From NCBI GenBank assembly GCA_015039365.1, contig WION01000001.1:186001-250000 (forward strand): DNA of 64,000 nucleotides, written 5' to 3'. The stretch comes from Amanita rubescens. Lineage: Eukaryota > Basidiomycota > Agaricomycetes > Agaricales > Amanitaceae. Made by a program: the position numbers and the translations under genes. The notes beneath the pieces were generated by a model. It saw only the letters and a list, made by a program, of their open reading frames with translations. It was not told the origin of the DNA and did no database searches. This document shows, one piece after another, positions 44,004 through 56,559 of this stretch; position 1 is the first letter of the stretch; every line of letters begins with the position of its first letter.

Positions 44004-46181
44004 TTATATACTTATGCTTATATTATTGTTAAGCTGTGGCAACGGTGGTCCCAAGACAGGGCAAACTGTTCCTTCTTTCGGCAGCGTACCGTTCACCAAA
44101 TACGCTTGGAAATATTTCATAGTGCATGTGGAAGGGCCAGATATCGAGGTATGCTGCAGCATCATGTAAATAAAAAAAAGAGTCCAACACTGTGGATACG
44201 CACCCCTGCTGAATCTTGCGTCAAAACAACAGATCCTGGAAAACGTTTTGACATCTTCTTGGCACTGGAAATACGGGTTATAAGAGAAGTTGACCTTCAT
44301 TGAGGTGGACGTACTTCTGTAATGGGGTTACGGGATCTGCCTGGGCGTCAGCCTGTGTCCGACAGTGTTATAATAATAGTTACTCACCAGCCTCATTCCC
44401 AATGAATAGTATTGGGTGACTCGTTTTGCCCATGAGGGGGCCTGAATTTCTTTTTAAAAAATGAATGAGAATAATGAAACGCACGACACACCTCTGAAGA
44501 TGTTTTTCGGTAGGTCTGGCCATCCACTAAATGGGTCATATAATTAGGTTCGTCAGAGAACTTGCATTTGCAAATAGCTTACGAGCAAGCAAGTCTGTTA
44601 CCCGCCCAAACATCCGCCCAATCAGATGTCTTCGCTAATTCATTGTAATATTTCTCGGCGTCCTCCAATGTTCCAGGAATCAAATTGCCATCGTTACAAC
44701 TAATGGCGATCCCGGCATCTAAAAAACCACCGAGGATTGATCCAACGAAAGATCCAACCTCCCATATTGGTATTGCGTTCCCTTTCGATAATTCGGCGAA
44801 CGCTTCGGCCATTAGGGGGAACGTTAGATAAGGGAAATAAAGAGCATAGGAAATGGAGTTTCGCAAGAAATTATAGTCAACCACACCATATGAACTGGTA
44901 TTGGGTGCGAAAACGCCGAATGGACGAGATTTGGTAATGTCATAGAGCTTGGCAAGGTTTTGCGAGATCGATGTGGGTGAGGATGCATAGAACGCACAGC
45001 CGGACGGTCCAGCATTGTAGCAGCTATCAAAGAAAGTCTGCATCGTTTTATCGGTATCAAGAACGTTCTTGAGCCCTTGGTCTAGCAATCACTGGTCGAA
45101 CTAAGTCCTGTGAGGGAAGTACGAAACATCTCACTTGAGAAATAGTCATCTCCATCCACGACGCCGTCGACGACCAGACGACCAACGTTGTCCTGTCGAC
45201 GGTGAGATGGCTAAATGCATGTGCTGGAAGTTAAAACTCACAGGAAACAACGAGGCAAACGTCATACCAAGGATAGATCCATATCTACGTATAATGATGT
45301 CATGATTTAGAGTAGATCGTCTGAGATTGTGCTCACGAGATTCCCCAGTACTGGATTTTATCCCTCCCATACGCCTTGGTAATCTGCAACATGTCGCGCG
45401 CAGCATAGTCAGTGTTAATGAAATTCAAATATCCGTCATGGTTCGTCACTGTTGCTAATTGCCCAACTACATGAGAACCTGCGACAAGTTCGGCTAGGCT
45501 GTTTGTAGAGGTGTTGACTACACTGAAAACGGACGCCCTGGAAGCCCATATATTCCTATCAGCACTATTGTCGAAGAAGGAGACGGTTGGTGTGGAGCGC
45601 GAGACACCTGAAACGTGAATTAGAGCGAACAGACAAGCTTAAATAAAAACGTACCCCTCGGATCGAAGCCAACGATGTCAAACGCGTCTCCAGCAAGTGT
45701 GCGTAATAATTGCCCTTCATTCAACACTATATCGACTCCGCTTCCGCCCGGCCCCCCTGGATTGAAGAGGAGAGGTCCTTTGTAATTTTCTGACGATGGC
45801 GGATATGGTGAAAGGGTACGAATGATAGCAATAGATGCGTTGTTACTCGAACTAATGGGCTCCGAGTAATTTAGAGATACCTGAAAAGACCGTTCGAACT
45901 GTATGTGCAGAACGAAATGCAATACGTACCAGCAAGAGCGCACATTCGACCTCCGGCACTTGGCCGGGATAGCAATTTTGCCACTCGAGTGATTCAGAAG
46001 CATTCAACTATATGAACCGTTAGTTTAATATATGCACAATTGTTTACGTCCATACTGTAGTCCAGATAGCTTCGGGATTTGCGTCATTGGAACCTCGAGG
46101 TTGTAGTCCCCGGCGACTATGAAATAGAGCATAGGAACAATGGACCAAGGCTGCCCCGACTAAGACAGAGGTAATCCACAT
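44004..46181 (-). CDS. TAP-like secreted alpha/beta-hydrolase, copy C
   Basis: Same exon plan as copy B, beginning ATG at 46181 with signal peptide MWITSVLVGAALVHCSYALF and ending at 44004. It retains FNPGGPGGSGVD, FDPRG, the WGISYGS nucleophile with a split serine codon, LIPGTLEDAEKYY, DPVTPL, FPGSVVLTQDSAG and GHTSISGPSTC. Splice sites that I checked against copy B (exons 1, 2 and 8-12) are conserved. It is the TAP member of the first of two duplicated blocks that continue to the NLR genes. Probably active and secreted. Confidence 0.87.
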
Positions 46182-47394
46182 GAGTGCGGGCGCTGGAATC
46201 AGCTGTGTGAATATGTGGAACATCCATTGCGTTTCGAAGGTATTTATAAGTAACGCACGAGCTAGGGTTCCCTCGTGTTTTTAATCATCCCAAAAGATCA
46301 AAGTCCTAATTCACGCATTGCGCACAGGTTTTTCCAGCGCTGGACTCGACGGCCTATTGACTGAGCGTGCTTTTCCCTGTCGTATTAGGCCATCAATCGC
46401 GCACTGCCTGTGATTCCTCCCAGACACAGCTTTGACAAAGTGTGGTCATCTGAAACGCAGATAGCCATCGCGGGCAGACATTCATATTCGGTCCGGTTGA
46501 AATTGCTATAAAATGTTGTCAGCAACACGTGCCTTTTAGTTTCAAGTTGTAACCGTAGCGTACTTAGCTACGTTTAGAGAACACTAGAGTGTGGACCAGA
46601 CGTCACGATAACGTGACCACCTCAGGCTTTCCTTCTAAGGAATCCACTTCGCCGAGTCACTCACAAGTGGGCCTCGGAACAGGCTGACCCCTCCTCCTCA
46701 CAGCGCGCACAAGCTCCACTCTTTACAAGCAATCTGAGCAATTCCAACCACAAGAATGACGAACAACCCGCCCCCACGTTGTCCTATTTGCAGTTGCAAG
46801 CCTCAGCGCGACGTATGCCATCCGCCTTTTCTTCGTGCCATAACTGGGACATCAAGCAGGCCTAAGCCTATGGCGCAGTTACTCTTGAAGAGCTTGAGCT
46901 AGTTACTGTTGAGAGACGCGGAGCTGTTTAAACAGGCTTGGGAGACGGTGGTAGAAATACCGTATCAACAGTTTTGGTGGAGCGGGCGACGGGATCAAGT
47001 TATGGGTCAGTACCAGACGGCAGAAGCTGAATTCTTTCATACTGACTTTCCGCATGACATTCTCCTGGGCCAAACCGTCGCCATGTCCTTTGCTCAAAAC
47101 ATGTTCCGCTTTTCCGTACTGAGCCAAGTCAATCACCGCGGCGGCAGGACTGGAGGTTGTGCAGTGCTACTACAATGATTCTAATATAAAATAACCGAAA
47201 CGTTCGACCGGGCATGGCGCGATGACGTGGCAGGGACAAATCGAAGACGCAGTGTAACAACCAGCGACAGTTCATTACATATACAGTTATGGATCACATC
47301 GTCGTCTAAAGTAATCTAAGCAATGAATTTGAAAATCGTGATGGTCGGCGAGAATCAAATCAGCAGGGTTGGAGAATATCAGAGACGATCTTGG
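46182..47394. other. Duplicated upstream/spacer block, copy 1
   Basis: Matches about 52455-53520 in the second block. The similarity runs through the TAP promoter, a GC-rich stretch (AACAACCCGCCCCCACG), GCTTGGGAGACGG..., and a segment around GGCGCGATGACGTGGCAGGG. It ends at about 47322 with the string TCGTCGTCTAAAGTAATCTA, which in the second block lies at the MDH stop codon. No gene is supported, although a short open stretch (46903-47136, minus) exists. Confidence 0.6.
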
Positions 47395-48870
47395 TATATC
47401 CAAGAAGGATAGCCTCTCCGCGCTAAACTTGAGCAAGAGCGTTGCAATTCGGTTTCGAGACGTGCTCGAGATCGATCGTACCAGGAGGTAAACCTTTTTG
47501 GGTCTCTTCAAGTCCCAGTACCATTTCGGCCAATACGTAGCAGGCGCCGTTTTCCTGCTCTTTCCGCTTTTTTCCGTGCTTCAATCTAGTTGAGACAACC
47601 ACGGATCTTGAACAATGTCAGATTCGGGACCCTTTCTAGTCTCGTCCATCACGCGAGTTGCAAGCTCTTGTATTCGGTCGGCCAGGTCTTTTGAACCAGA
47701 CAATAGCACCATCACTAGGTCGAGTTGGACCCCATGATGAGAACACCTGCCAAGGAGGAGACGGGCGTGGACACTGGGAGAGGAAGGAGGGGGAATGGTG
47801 CTGTAGACATTGTGAACCATGTGGACATCAGTGGCGCAATAGGTAAGAAGGGAGCAAAGAAGGTCAGGGAGGAGCATAAGCTCGCTTAGCGTAATTTGAA
47901 CGAGTTTATTGAGCACGCTCGCCTTCCAATTTGTGCAAGGGAGTCTCGCGACGTCTATGAGTGAGTTGGCGGGGGCAAGCAATTCCCGTTCTATTCCCAT
48001 CGTCATCGTGTTCGTTTTCGTTGCCGCGGACTGATAAGACACTCCTCCATTTCCACCACAACCCTCGTCACCGTTTCCGTATCTCCGAGTCGTTCCCTCG
48101 CTCGCTCTTCATCCTCCCTTGCACGCGCGATGAGATCGACGATAACTTGACCTCTTCGACTCCCTGCGTCTTTTCCACTTGTTCCACGCGGGATGCCGGT
48201 GAGAGGATATTTCGCTCACAGCAACGTGGTGGAGAGACATGGTGTCCGTCCACGGCGGCAAGGGAGTATACATTTTCGACGCGGGCGCGATCAAAAGAAA
48301 GTGTTGTGGCCTACAACGGGTCGGTCTGTGTCTGGGCCAAAGGGGATGAGATGGGCATTGGGCCGGCGGCTATGGCGATGGGTAAGTCTTTTGGCATTTC
48401 TACATCAAAAGCCTGAGACGCCGTCGTGGACGGGTTCGCTGAAACTGGCGACGCCATGTTTGTAGAAGAACTTTGTCTAGGAAAGGTACCATTCGGATGG
48501 GTCTGGGCAGGAAGAAGGTATGCGAGGTCGAGTGCGAAGTTACGGTAGGGAGAAGTTGTAGCGAGACCGATGCGGTGGAAGTGTACTGGGAGAGAAAACG
48601 AGGTTGAAGGGAAAGACGGGGTTGCAAGATAATCGCGGGAGACGAGTCGGACGAACGCGGGTGGTGAGAAAAGCACGATGGCGGGAAAAAATATTGGCAG
48701 TCGCGGTCGTGGAAGGCGAGAGAAAAGCCGCACTGCTGAGGTGGAAGGGGGATCAAATGGTCAGAAGCAGAAGCATTATGTCGCTAGTTGTGAATGAACT
48801 AGAGCCGATGGAGGGCTACACTGTGGGCGGGTTCGGCATGACAATGCAGGGTACTAGTAGCATCGTACGT
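47395..48870 (-). pseudogene. Uncharacterised gene Y, copy 1 (frames broken)
   Basis: Matches 56560-58250. Open stretches on the minus strand include a start region (MRLFSRLPRPRLPIFFPAI), an acidic/arginine-rich helix (LIARAREDEERARERLGDTE), and a helical end (LCSLLTYCATDVHMVHNVYS; DLADRIQELATRVMDETRK). They lie in different frames and I could not build a single model. The minus-strand reading is preferred because these helices are kept in both copies. Function unknown. It could be an intron-bearing gene with sequence errors, or a decayed pair. Confidence 0.4.
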
Positions 48871-49004
48871 TAATATACTGTATGGAAATGTGCTCGATTC
48901 ATTTCGGGTTTTCTCACAACGAGCGTGACATCATGCGTTACAATCTCTCTTTCTTCTTGACAACCACATTAGTAAAGTGTGCTTTGCACACACCCTCACT
49001 TCCC

Positions 49005-52000
49005 ATGGGCAACTGCATCTCATCCCGAAGCCGCAATACGGCAGATGATGAGTCCAGGGATGTCGATAGCAATAATATCCTTCCAGTTGCAGCCAGCTCT
49101 GGACCCACTGGTGCAGGTACCTTTGCTTCAGCTCAGAATGTCATAATTGCAAATAGCCAGTTGGTTGATGTCCGTGGGAATTACATCGTACGTGATGGCA
49201 ACTATTGTATTGGTGTGAATATATCCATAGTCATGATAACCCCTAGCAAATCAACAATCCTTCAGTTTCTCCTGAAGTGATGGCACCTTTGCCTCCTATG
49301 AACCACTCTAGCATGATGTTTACAGGTCGTAGTGCACATCTACAGAGGTTAAAGGATCATTTTGTTTCCAATGGCATGGAGAAAAGGAAATCATTTCTTT
49401 TTCATGGTTTGGGAGGTATTGGCAAAACTCAGATTTGCCTCAAATTTATTGAAGAAAATGAAAGTTTGTGAGTGCTAAACTTCTGTGGCTATATAAATTA
49501 ACTGAGTTACTGTAGATTTTCTGACATATTTTGGATTGATGCTTCTTCAGAAAGTGCCATTGATCTCAGACTCAGGCAGATTGCTCAAGCAAATAATGCC
49601 CCTCCTGAAGTTGTCTCCTCAGCTGCACATACTCTCAAATGGATTTCTAAAAAGTCAAATTGGTTGATGGTATATGATAATGCAGATGGTGGATATGAAG
49701 TGGTTGAGAAATTTCTCCCACCTGGAAATGGAGGAAATATCTTGATAACAAGCAGGAATTTTGAAGTATGTAGGATCACAGAGGAATCTATGGAAATTCT
49801 TGAAATGGAAGAAGAAGAGGCTCTATCATTGCTTTCCAAATCAGCTAGGCTAAATTACACATCTGAGGAGGTTCAAATTTTGGCCAAGCATCTTATCTCA
49901 AAGCTTGGTGCCATTCCTCTTGCAATTGACCAGGCTGGGGCATACATGATGGCCTGCAGATGTTCACTTGGAGATTACCTGGAAATATATGCAAAACACC
50001 ATGATCAACTAATGAATAATCCTTCTTTCAAAGGTGCATCTGGGTATGGATCATCTACATATGGAACTTGGGAGATTTCAATGAAAGAGATTGAGACACG
50101 GGTTTCAAAGGAATTAGATGTTCAGGAAGTTGTAGCAGCTAAGAGTGCTACTACCCTGTATAGAATAATTGCCTTCCTGCATTATGAAAATATACCCGAA
50201 GAATTGTTTAAAATTGCAGCAGAAAATTACAAAAAGAGGAACATTGATGAAGAACAGAAATTGGGTCTCCCATTGTCAATATCAATGTTGGATCCTAACA
50301 TGTTGTTTTTGGATAAGAAGGGAGAATGGGATATAATACAACTTTCAACTAGGGATACAAGTGCTGCTATCATTTTCCCTGCTGAAGAAGAGTGGTAAAA
50401 TGTACTCAGTACATCCATTAGTGAACTCTTGGAACAGAGGCAGAATTCCAGACAAAGAAAATACTAGGCAGATTTCAATGACAAGGGCCATGCTAGCATG
50501 TTCTGTAGAGCTGAACTATAGTGTTGACAACTATAAGTTGTGTGGTCTGCTTGGTCCCACATATTAAAGCAAATTATGATCATGCAGTAGATTAAGTTTG
50601 AGCACTGTCTACTATGATGATGAATGTGTTAGATTTGCACTTGTATTTGATTGTATTGGAGGATGGAATGAAAAAGAGAAGCTGGAGGTACAAGTTCATG
50701 GAGACAAGGAAAGAAAAGCTTGGATTCACACCACCCAGACACTCTGACAAGCATGGCTAATCTAGCAGCCACATACTGGGAATCAGGGGAGGTGGGATGA
50801 AGCAGAGAAGCTGGAGGTACAAGTCATGAAGGCAAGAAAGAAAAGCTTGGTTCACACCACCCAGACACTCTGAGAAGCATGGCTAATCTAGCAGCCACAT
50901 ACAGGAACCAGGGGAGGTGGGATGAAGCAGAGAAGCTGGAGGTACAAGTCATGAAGGCAAGCAAAGAAAAGCTTGGTTCACACCACCCAGACACTCTGAC
51001 AAGCATGGGTAATCTAGCATCACATACTGGAATCAGGGGAGGTGGGATGAAGCAGAGAAGCTGGAGGTACAAGTCATGGAAGGCAAGCAAAGAAAAGCTT
51101 GGATTCACACCACCCAGACACTCTGACAAGCATGGGTAATCTAGCAGCCACATACAGGAATCAGGGGAGGTGGGATGAAGCAGAGAAGCTGGAGGTACAA
51201 GTCATGAAGGCAAGGAAAGAAAAGCTTGGTTCACACCACCCGAAGCACTCTGAACAGCATGGGTAATCTAGCAGCCACATATGGGAATCAGGGGAGGTGG
51301 GATGAAGCAGAAAAGCTGGAGGTACAAGTCATGGAGACAAGGAAAGAAAAGCTTGGTTCACACCACCCAGACACTCTGACAAGCATGGCTAATCTAGCAG
51401 CCACATACTGGCATCAGGGGAGGTGGGATGAAGCAGAGAAGCTGGAGGTACAAGTCATGAAGGCAAGGAAAGAAAAGCTTGGTTCACACCACCCAGACAC
51501 TCTGAGAAGCATGGCTAATCTAGCAGCCACATACAGGAGTCCAGGGAGGTGGGATGAAGCAGAGAAGCTGGAGGTACAAGTCATGAAGGCAAGGAAAGAA
51601 AAGCTTGGTTCATACCACCCAGATCACTCTGACAAGCATGGCTAAGTCTAGCAATCCACATACTGGAATCAGGGGAGGTAGGGATGAAGCAGAGAAGCTG
51701 GAGGTACAAGTTCATGGAGGCAAGGAAAGAAAAGCTTGGATTCACACCACCCAGACACTCTGACAAGCATGGCTAATCTAGCAGTCACATACCAGGACCA
51801 GGGGAGGTTGGATGAAGCAGAGAAGCTGCTTGTACAAGTCATGGAGGCAAGGAAAGAAAAGCTTGGATCACACCACCCAAATACTCTGACAAGCATGGCT
51901 AATCTAGCAGTCACATACCAAAGTCAGGGGAGGTTGGATAAGGCTGATGTTTTACTTGCACAAGCCATTGTGTTAATGGAGGAAACTATGGGATCCCAAC

Positions 52001-52290
52001 ACCCAACTACAAATCACTTCAGGAAGCTCAGATTGAAGCATCAACTTGATGGTAAAGGCAGCAGCAATGTACCCATCACTTATGGCAAGTTTAAACAGCA
52101 GTTTGTCACAAGTTGTCTTGTAAATATAATGTTTTTAAGTTTAGTAGTGAATATTATGCAATTAGAAGTTTTGGTGGTATTTCAGGGTAGGACAAGCACT
52201 GAGACATTTAAGTTTGACATGACACTTGATAGTACTACTCCGAAGTGTTGTAATTTAACAATAGTTACAAAGTCATTGTATACTGTCTAG
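49005..52290 (+). pseudogene. NB-ARC/TPR NLR-like gene, copy 1 (multiple frame breaks)
   Basis: Same exon plan as the intact copy at 58391: exon 1 49005-49187 (MGNCISSRSRN..., AQNVIIANSQLVDVRGNYI), exon 2 49247-49467 with the P-loop GLGGIGKTQ, and exon 3 from 49516 with the Walker-B strand WLMVYDNAD and NILITSRN. An extra base at about 50340 shifts the frame after CLDKKGEWDI-like sequence and leads to a stop at 50398. More single-base changes follow at about 50550-50620 and throughout the TPR array. The C-terminal end (VLLAQAIVLMEETMGSQHPT) is more complete than in copy 2. It is either a pseudogene or an intact gene spoiled by sequence error. Confidence 0.8.
50690..51970 (+). repeat. About ten 126-bp TPR-coding repeats (NLR copy 1)
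   Basis: The unit contains CACCACCCAGACACTCTGA and GAAGCTGGAGGTACAAGTCA at a spacing of about 126 bp. Several units differ by one base, which breaks the frame. There are fewer units than in copy 2 (16), and the alternating unit types seen there are less regular here. Confidence 0.85.
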
Positions 52291-52309
52291 TATCCCTTTA
52301 AAAACTTCT

Positions 52310-52455
52310 TCTGTTGTTAAGCTGTGGCAATAGTGGTCCCACAGACTCCCACTGATGCAAGGCAAACTGTTCCAGCGTACCATTCACCAAATCATATACC
52401 TGCAAACATTTCATCATGTAAGTGGAAAGGCCAGATACCGAGGTATGCTGAGGCC
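52310..52455 (-). pseudogene. 3'-terminal scar of a lost fourth TAP-like gene
   Basis: About 130 bases match the last exon and 3' end of TAP copies B and C (shared GTTAAGCTGTGGCAA, GGCAAACTGTTCC, GGTATGCTG). The similarity then jumps directly to sequence that in copies B and C lies upstream of the gene (from about 52455). The whole body of the gene has been deleted, joining the 3' end to the 5' flank. Confidence 0.7.
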
Positions 52456-53507
52456 TGTCCTAGTAATTTGGCACACATTACGCATTACGCACCAGTTTTT
52501 CTTCGACAGCCTCTTTGAACGAGCATTCTTTTCCCTATCGTAGCAGGCTTAGTACTAGGGCACATATTGATTTGCGCACTGCCTGTAATTCCTCGCCAAC
52601 AAAGCTTTGGCAAGGTGCGGTCATCCTTACAACAGTCCATCTGATCCGAACCGCAGATAGCCATCGTGGGCAGACATTCATATTACCCTAAGTTCGATCC
52701 TGGCATTCCTGTAAAATGTTGTCAGGTAGCGGTACGTTTCAACTTGTATCCGTGACCTACTGAGTTACATTACAGAACACCGTTAGGATGCTTGAAATCA
52801 CATTCACAACACCGAGAGTGTTACGATAGTAAGACCAAGCACCGTATATTGCTTGACAATGGGTGCGAGTAGTGTAGTAGCGGCGATATGCGGGCGTGAC
52901 GAACAGCGGCGCAATCTATAGTACCTGGTCAGCTACCGAGCACATTCAACCCTCTTCTCTTACCCGCTGCTCGCCTTCAGCGCGTACAGGCAATCTAAGC
53001 GACTCCAACCAGAAGAACGGCGCGAACAACCCGCCCCCCCACGTCGTCCTATTTTCTCTTCTGGCAGGTGCAAGCCTCGGCGCGACGTGGTGCTACACGT
53101 TATCCGTCTTCGCTTTCTGAAAAGCTTGAGCCAAGTGGTTGAGCTCTTTAGACAGGCTTGGGAGACGGCGGTAGAGCTGGGGAGTCGTGTTCTGTCTCAG
53201 TGTCTGGTGACTGGTCTCGTCTATCGCTTGGGCGACCATCGATGATTTTGATACCAGAAGAATGGTAGGAGCCATGAGCAGAAAGGAAATCTAGAAGGAT
53301 AAGTGAAGAGATGGAATCCAAGCACACGTGAACATGTGCGTCGTGAAAAAAATAATCGAACGTTCGACCGACTGTGGGTGCTGCATGGCGCGATGACGTG
53401 GCAGGGAAAAATCAAAGACAGTGTAACAACCAGCGGCAGTAATCAACATAATCCATTACATATACGGCTAGGGATATGGAGGGAATCACATCGTCGTCTA
53501 AAGTAAT
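52456..53507. other. Duplicated upstream/spacer block, copy 2
   Basis: Corresponds to about 46280-47320: TAP promoter, GC-rich stretch and the GGCGCGATGACGTGGCAGGG segment, running without a break into the MDH stop codon at 53510-53508. No gene is supported. Confidence 0.6.
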
Positions 53508-54736
53508 CTAAGCAACGAATTGCTTTCCTTTTTCAATATTCTTCCTCAATTCAGGCAAGCATGCCTCTAGTAACTTTTGCTCCTCTGGCGACAACTCGCC
53601 AATTGGGTAAATCTTTTCCACACCATTGGGCTGAAAATCACCATATCAGTCAACAATAACTGACGGCACAAAAATAATCAAAACGTACGCCAAGTTCTAC
53701 GTTGGACGAGAAAAAGTCGATGCCTTGGTCAGCGAACAACGGGCTCTTCACAAATGTAGGCGCAATAACGCCTTTTTCGCCATTCAAACCCCTCAAGAGT
53801 GTATTGGTGAACTTGGCACCGGCGTAAGCCATAGAAAGGGTAGCGCTTCCTGCGCCATCCTTAGCCTTGACGAACCTCGTCGCCACCGAACTGGATTCTG
53901 TGTACCAACTTCTCCAACTGTCTCGCCGGTCACCTTCTTCCCATGTAGCGTCTGAGAGAGCAGAGGGACAATCGTTGGGCCGCTGTGGCCACCGACAACG
54001 GTCACCAGTGTCTCCGATGGGCTGACGCCAGCGATGCCAGAAAGGAACTTGGCAGCGCGGACGACATCAAGGGTGGTTACACCGAACACTCGAGCAGGGT
54101 TGAATACGCCTGCCTTTTCGAGGGTGCGAGCGACGATTGGAACAGGTGGAGTTGACAGGGTTGGAGATGACGAGAATGTGGGCTTCTGGTGAGACGCGGG
54201 CAACGGCACTTGCGAGGTCTCGGACGATGGAGGCATTAGTCTGTCTATAGATCAGTCATTGCTACTGCACGAGGTCGACACGACGTACGTTGAATAGATC
54301 ATCACGAGTCATCTTGGTGGGGTTAAGTCATATTCAATGTCCGACAGAAATGTAAAGTACTTACTCCTGGCTGTTAAAATTTAACGTGAATAAGGAATAG
54401 TGGTTCGCGGGAACGGACAGCTCACCTTCCGGGGCACGCCGGCGGGGATGACAACAACTTGGAACATCTTCCAAAGCTTGGTCTAGCTGGTCAGCAGCGT
54501 AGCCCTTGACTTCCGAGGGTGTGTCGACGTGGCTAACATCCGCGGCGACACCCGGAGCACCCTTGATATCGTAGAGACTCAAAGACGTAACCAAGGGGTC
54601 CGACTTGAGAAGTAGAGACAAAGGTTGGCCAATTCCTCCTCCAGCGCCGAGAACGGCGACGCGCGACTGGCGAGCGGCGGAGGAAGAGAAAAGGCGAGTG
54701 GAGGAGAGGGAACGAAGAGCAGAAGCGGGACAACAT
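53508..54736 (-). CDS. MDH1: Mitochondrial malate dehydrogenase, frame broken by single-base insertions
   Basis: NAD-dependent malate dehydrogenase of the TCA cycle. A presequence ([19 protein letters not shown]) precedes the dinucleotide motif [35 protein letters not shown], the loop around [35 protein letters not shown], the catalytic-histidine motif [14 protein letters not shown] and the end EKGKQFVA follow, with introns. Five extra single bases, near 54722, 54464, 54144, 53918 and 53872, break the frame; removing any one restores the local frame to family sequence. The start is placed at ATG 54736, because the open ATG at 54810 would leave one base to the cyclin C start. Either a very recent pseudogene or, more likely, sequence error. 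Confidence 0.85.
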
Positions 54737-54811
54737 GGAGGAGTTCTCGAAATTTGTACCGGTTCCGCTTTTGTACGCCGAGTCCGTGAGAATAACAGCC
54801 TCGCTTGCATT
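54737..54811. promoter_or_regulatory. Shared head-to-head promoter interval, MDH and cyclin C
   Basis: 75 bp between the presumed start codons of MDH (minus) and cyclin C (plus). There is no room for two separate promoters, so transcription starts probably lie inside or overlap. No TATA box was seen. Confidence 0.5.
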
Positions 54812-56258
54812 ATGGCTGCTGACTTTTGGGCAAGTTCTCACTAGTAAGTCTCCGTTGAAAGCGTACAAGGTTGCTGACGAACACTAGTAAGCGATGGATA
54901 GTAGACCGCGCGACTATTTCCCGTTCTCGCGCTCGGGATCGTCTCTATGTTAATGATCCAGAATATTTCGATTTCATGGACATTTACTTTGCCAATGGTG
55001 ACTGCTTTCGTCTTCCATGACTCGCCTATTAACCCACCTACCGAGCAGCCATTATGAAATTAGGCAGAAAGATCGCCCTCCGCCAACGAGTCATTCGCAA
55101 CAGCCATCGTCTTTTTCAAGAGGTTCTATCTCAAGAATGCTTATTCAGAGACAGATCCTTTCCTCGTTATCGCCGCGTGTTGCTACTGTCGCTACCAAAG
55201 CAGAAGGAATGTCCAGTCTCCATCAAGGTGATCGCATCTGAGGCTAGAGCACTAGTTCAGTCGTACGTGTCACTTCTACTTTACTTCAAGTCCCGCTGTC
55301 GATGATGGTCCGTCAGAAGACAACTACAACGTCAAGTCTACCATATTCGATCATACCAAGATAGCCGAAATGGAGTTTTACCTCGTGGACTGACCTCGAA
55401 TGCGATCTCACCGTATTTCATCCATACCGCACTCTGACGGCATTGTGCAAACCGGATCCATCCTCTTCCTCAGGGGGAGCAGCCACGACAGGAAGTACAG
55501 GGGCAGATACCGAAACAGAAGAAGGCTGAAGCGATAGAAGAAGATTCACTTGGCGTGGGTGTGAGCGCAGACGACGGTCCTCGGTATTGGGGAACCGGAG
55601 AAGGCCAACTCGAACTCCCAGAAGGCGGATTCCAACACGCATGGTAAGTCCTCTTTATTCCCCTTTGTTCGAATCTCACACTTATCCCCCAAGGTTCATC
55701 ATCAACGATACATACCGATCCAACATATGCCTCCTCTACCCACCCCATCTCATTGCCGTCGCCGCAATCTACCTCACAGTCGTCTTTCACCCCCCTTCTC
55801 GACTCGAAATCACACCCCACCTGTCTTCGTCTTCCTCCCGCTCGTCTTCCTCCACTACCACCTCTTCCTCCGCACCTCCCCCCTCCACGACATCAACAAC
55901 GCGCCGCTCAACCCGACTCAACAACACCCCCTCCGCAATACCACTAACACCCTCCTCATCCAAACCCTCACCACCCGACACGATCCTCACCTTTCTAGCC
56001 AACATGAACGTCTCTCTCCCCCTCATCGCCACTATCATGCAAGAAATCATATCCCTCTGGAGCTTATGGGACCGATACAAAGAAGGCGCCGCTGACACCG
56101 GTACCAGCGAAGGCAGCTCGAGCGCATCGAGTCCTGCCAAATCTCACAGACTGGGAAAAGCGTCGACGGCGGCGTTGTCAGCTGCCTCGTCAGCATCGTC
56201 GATTACTATGCCTTCTTCAATTGGCCCTTCCCAGGATGATGGCTATGATGAATGTTGA
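54812..56258 (+). CDS. SSN8: Cyclin C (Mediator kinase-module cyclin), frame broken by single-base insertions
   Basis: Starts [20 protein letters not shown], the classical cyclin C N-terminus (exon 1 54812-54843, exon 2 54888-54997, exon 3 from 55049). It continues with [42 protein letters not shown] and [11 protein letters not shown] in the first cyclin fold. After a low-complexity insert come [20 protein letters not shown] and the C-terminal [17 protein letters not shown]. Extra single bases near 55096, 55187, 55206, 55391 and 55524 break the frame, while the codons between match the family. A Ser/Thr/Pro tract (about 55810-55980) is inserted in the second fold, as often in basidiomycetes. 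Cyclin C partners CDK8 in Mediator. Confidence 0.85.
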
Positions 56259-56559
56259 AGGACAAGGACAAGGAGAGAGGAGGAGAGGAGGGCGCGGGAC
56301 AAGATACCATCGTCACGCCTGCTATGTTGTCGAGTTTACTTGTGAAGATGAGGGAAGCTTACGTGGCTTCGCTCGTACAGGCAGGTGTGTTGAGTGTGGA
56401 TGGTTCGGGAACGATCAATATATGACGACGCAGGCTATATAGTATTGAAGGGTTGTAATTTACGGACAATAATGAAGCAGGTGTAACTAAGATGCAACGT
56501 CATCATTGTATGCTATGCCTTTAAAATGTGCTTGGAAGTTTCTGAAACGGGAAGAAGGA
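56259..56559. other. Intergenic region after cyclin C
   Basis: About 300 bases with no supported gene, before the second copy of region Y. Confidence 0.4.

Noticed and set aside
48604..48873. Plus-strand ORF in region Y (and its counterpart at 57989)
   Set aside because: Not conserved as a frame between the two copies; the minus-strand readings keep more protein-like segments.
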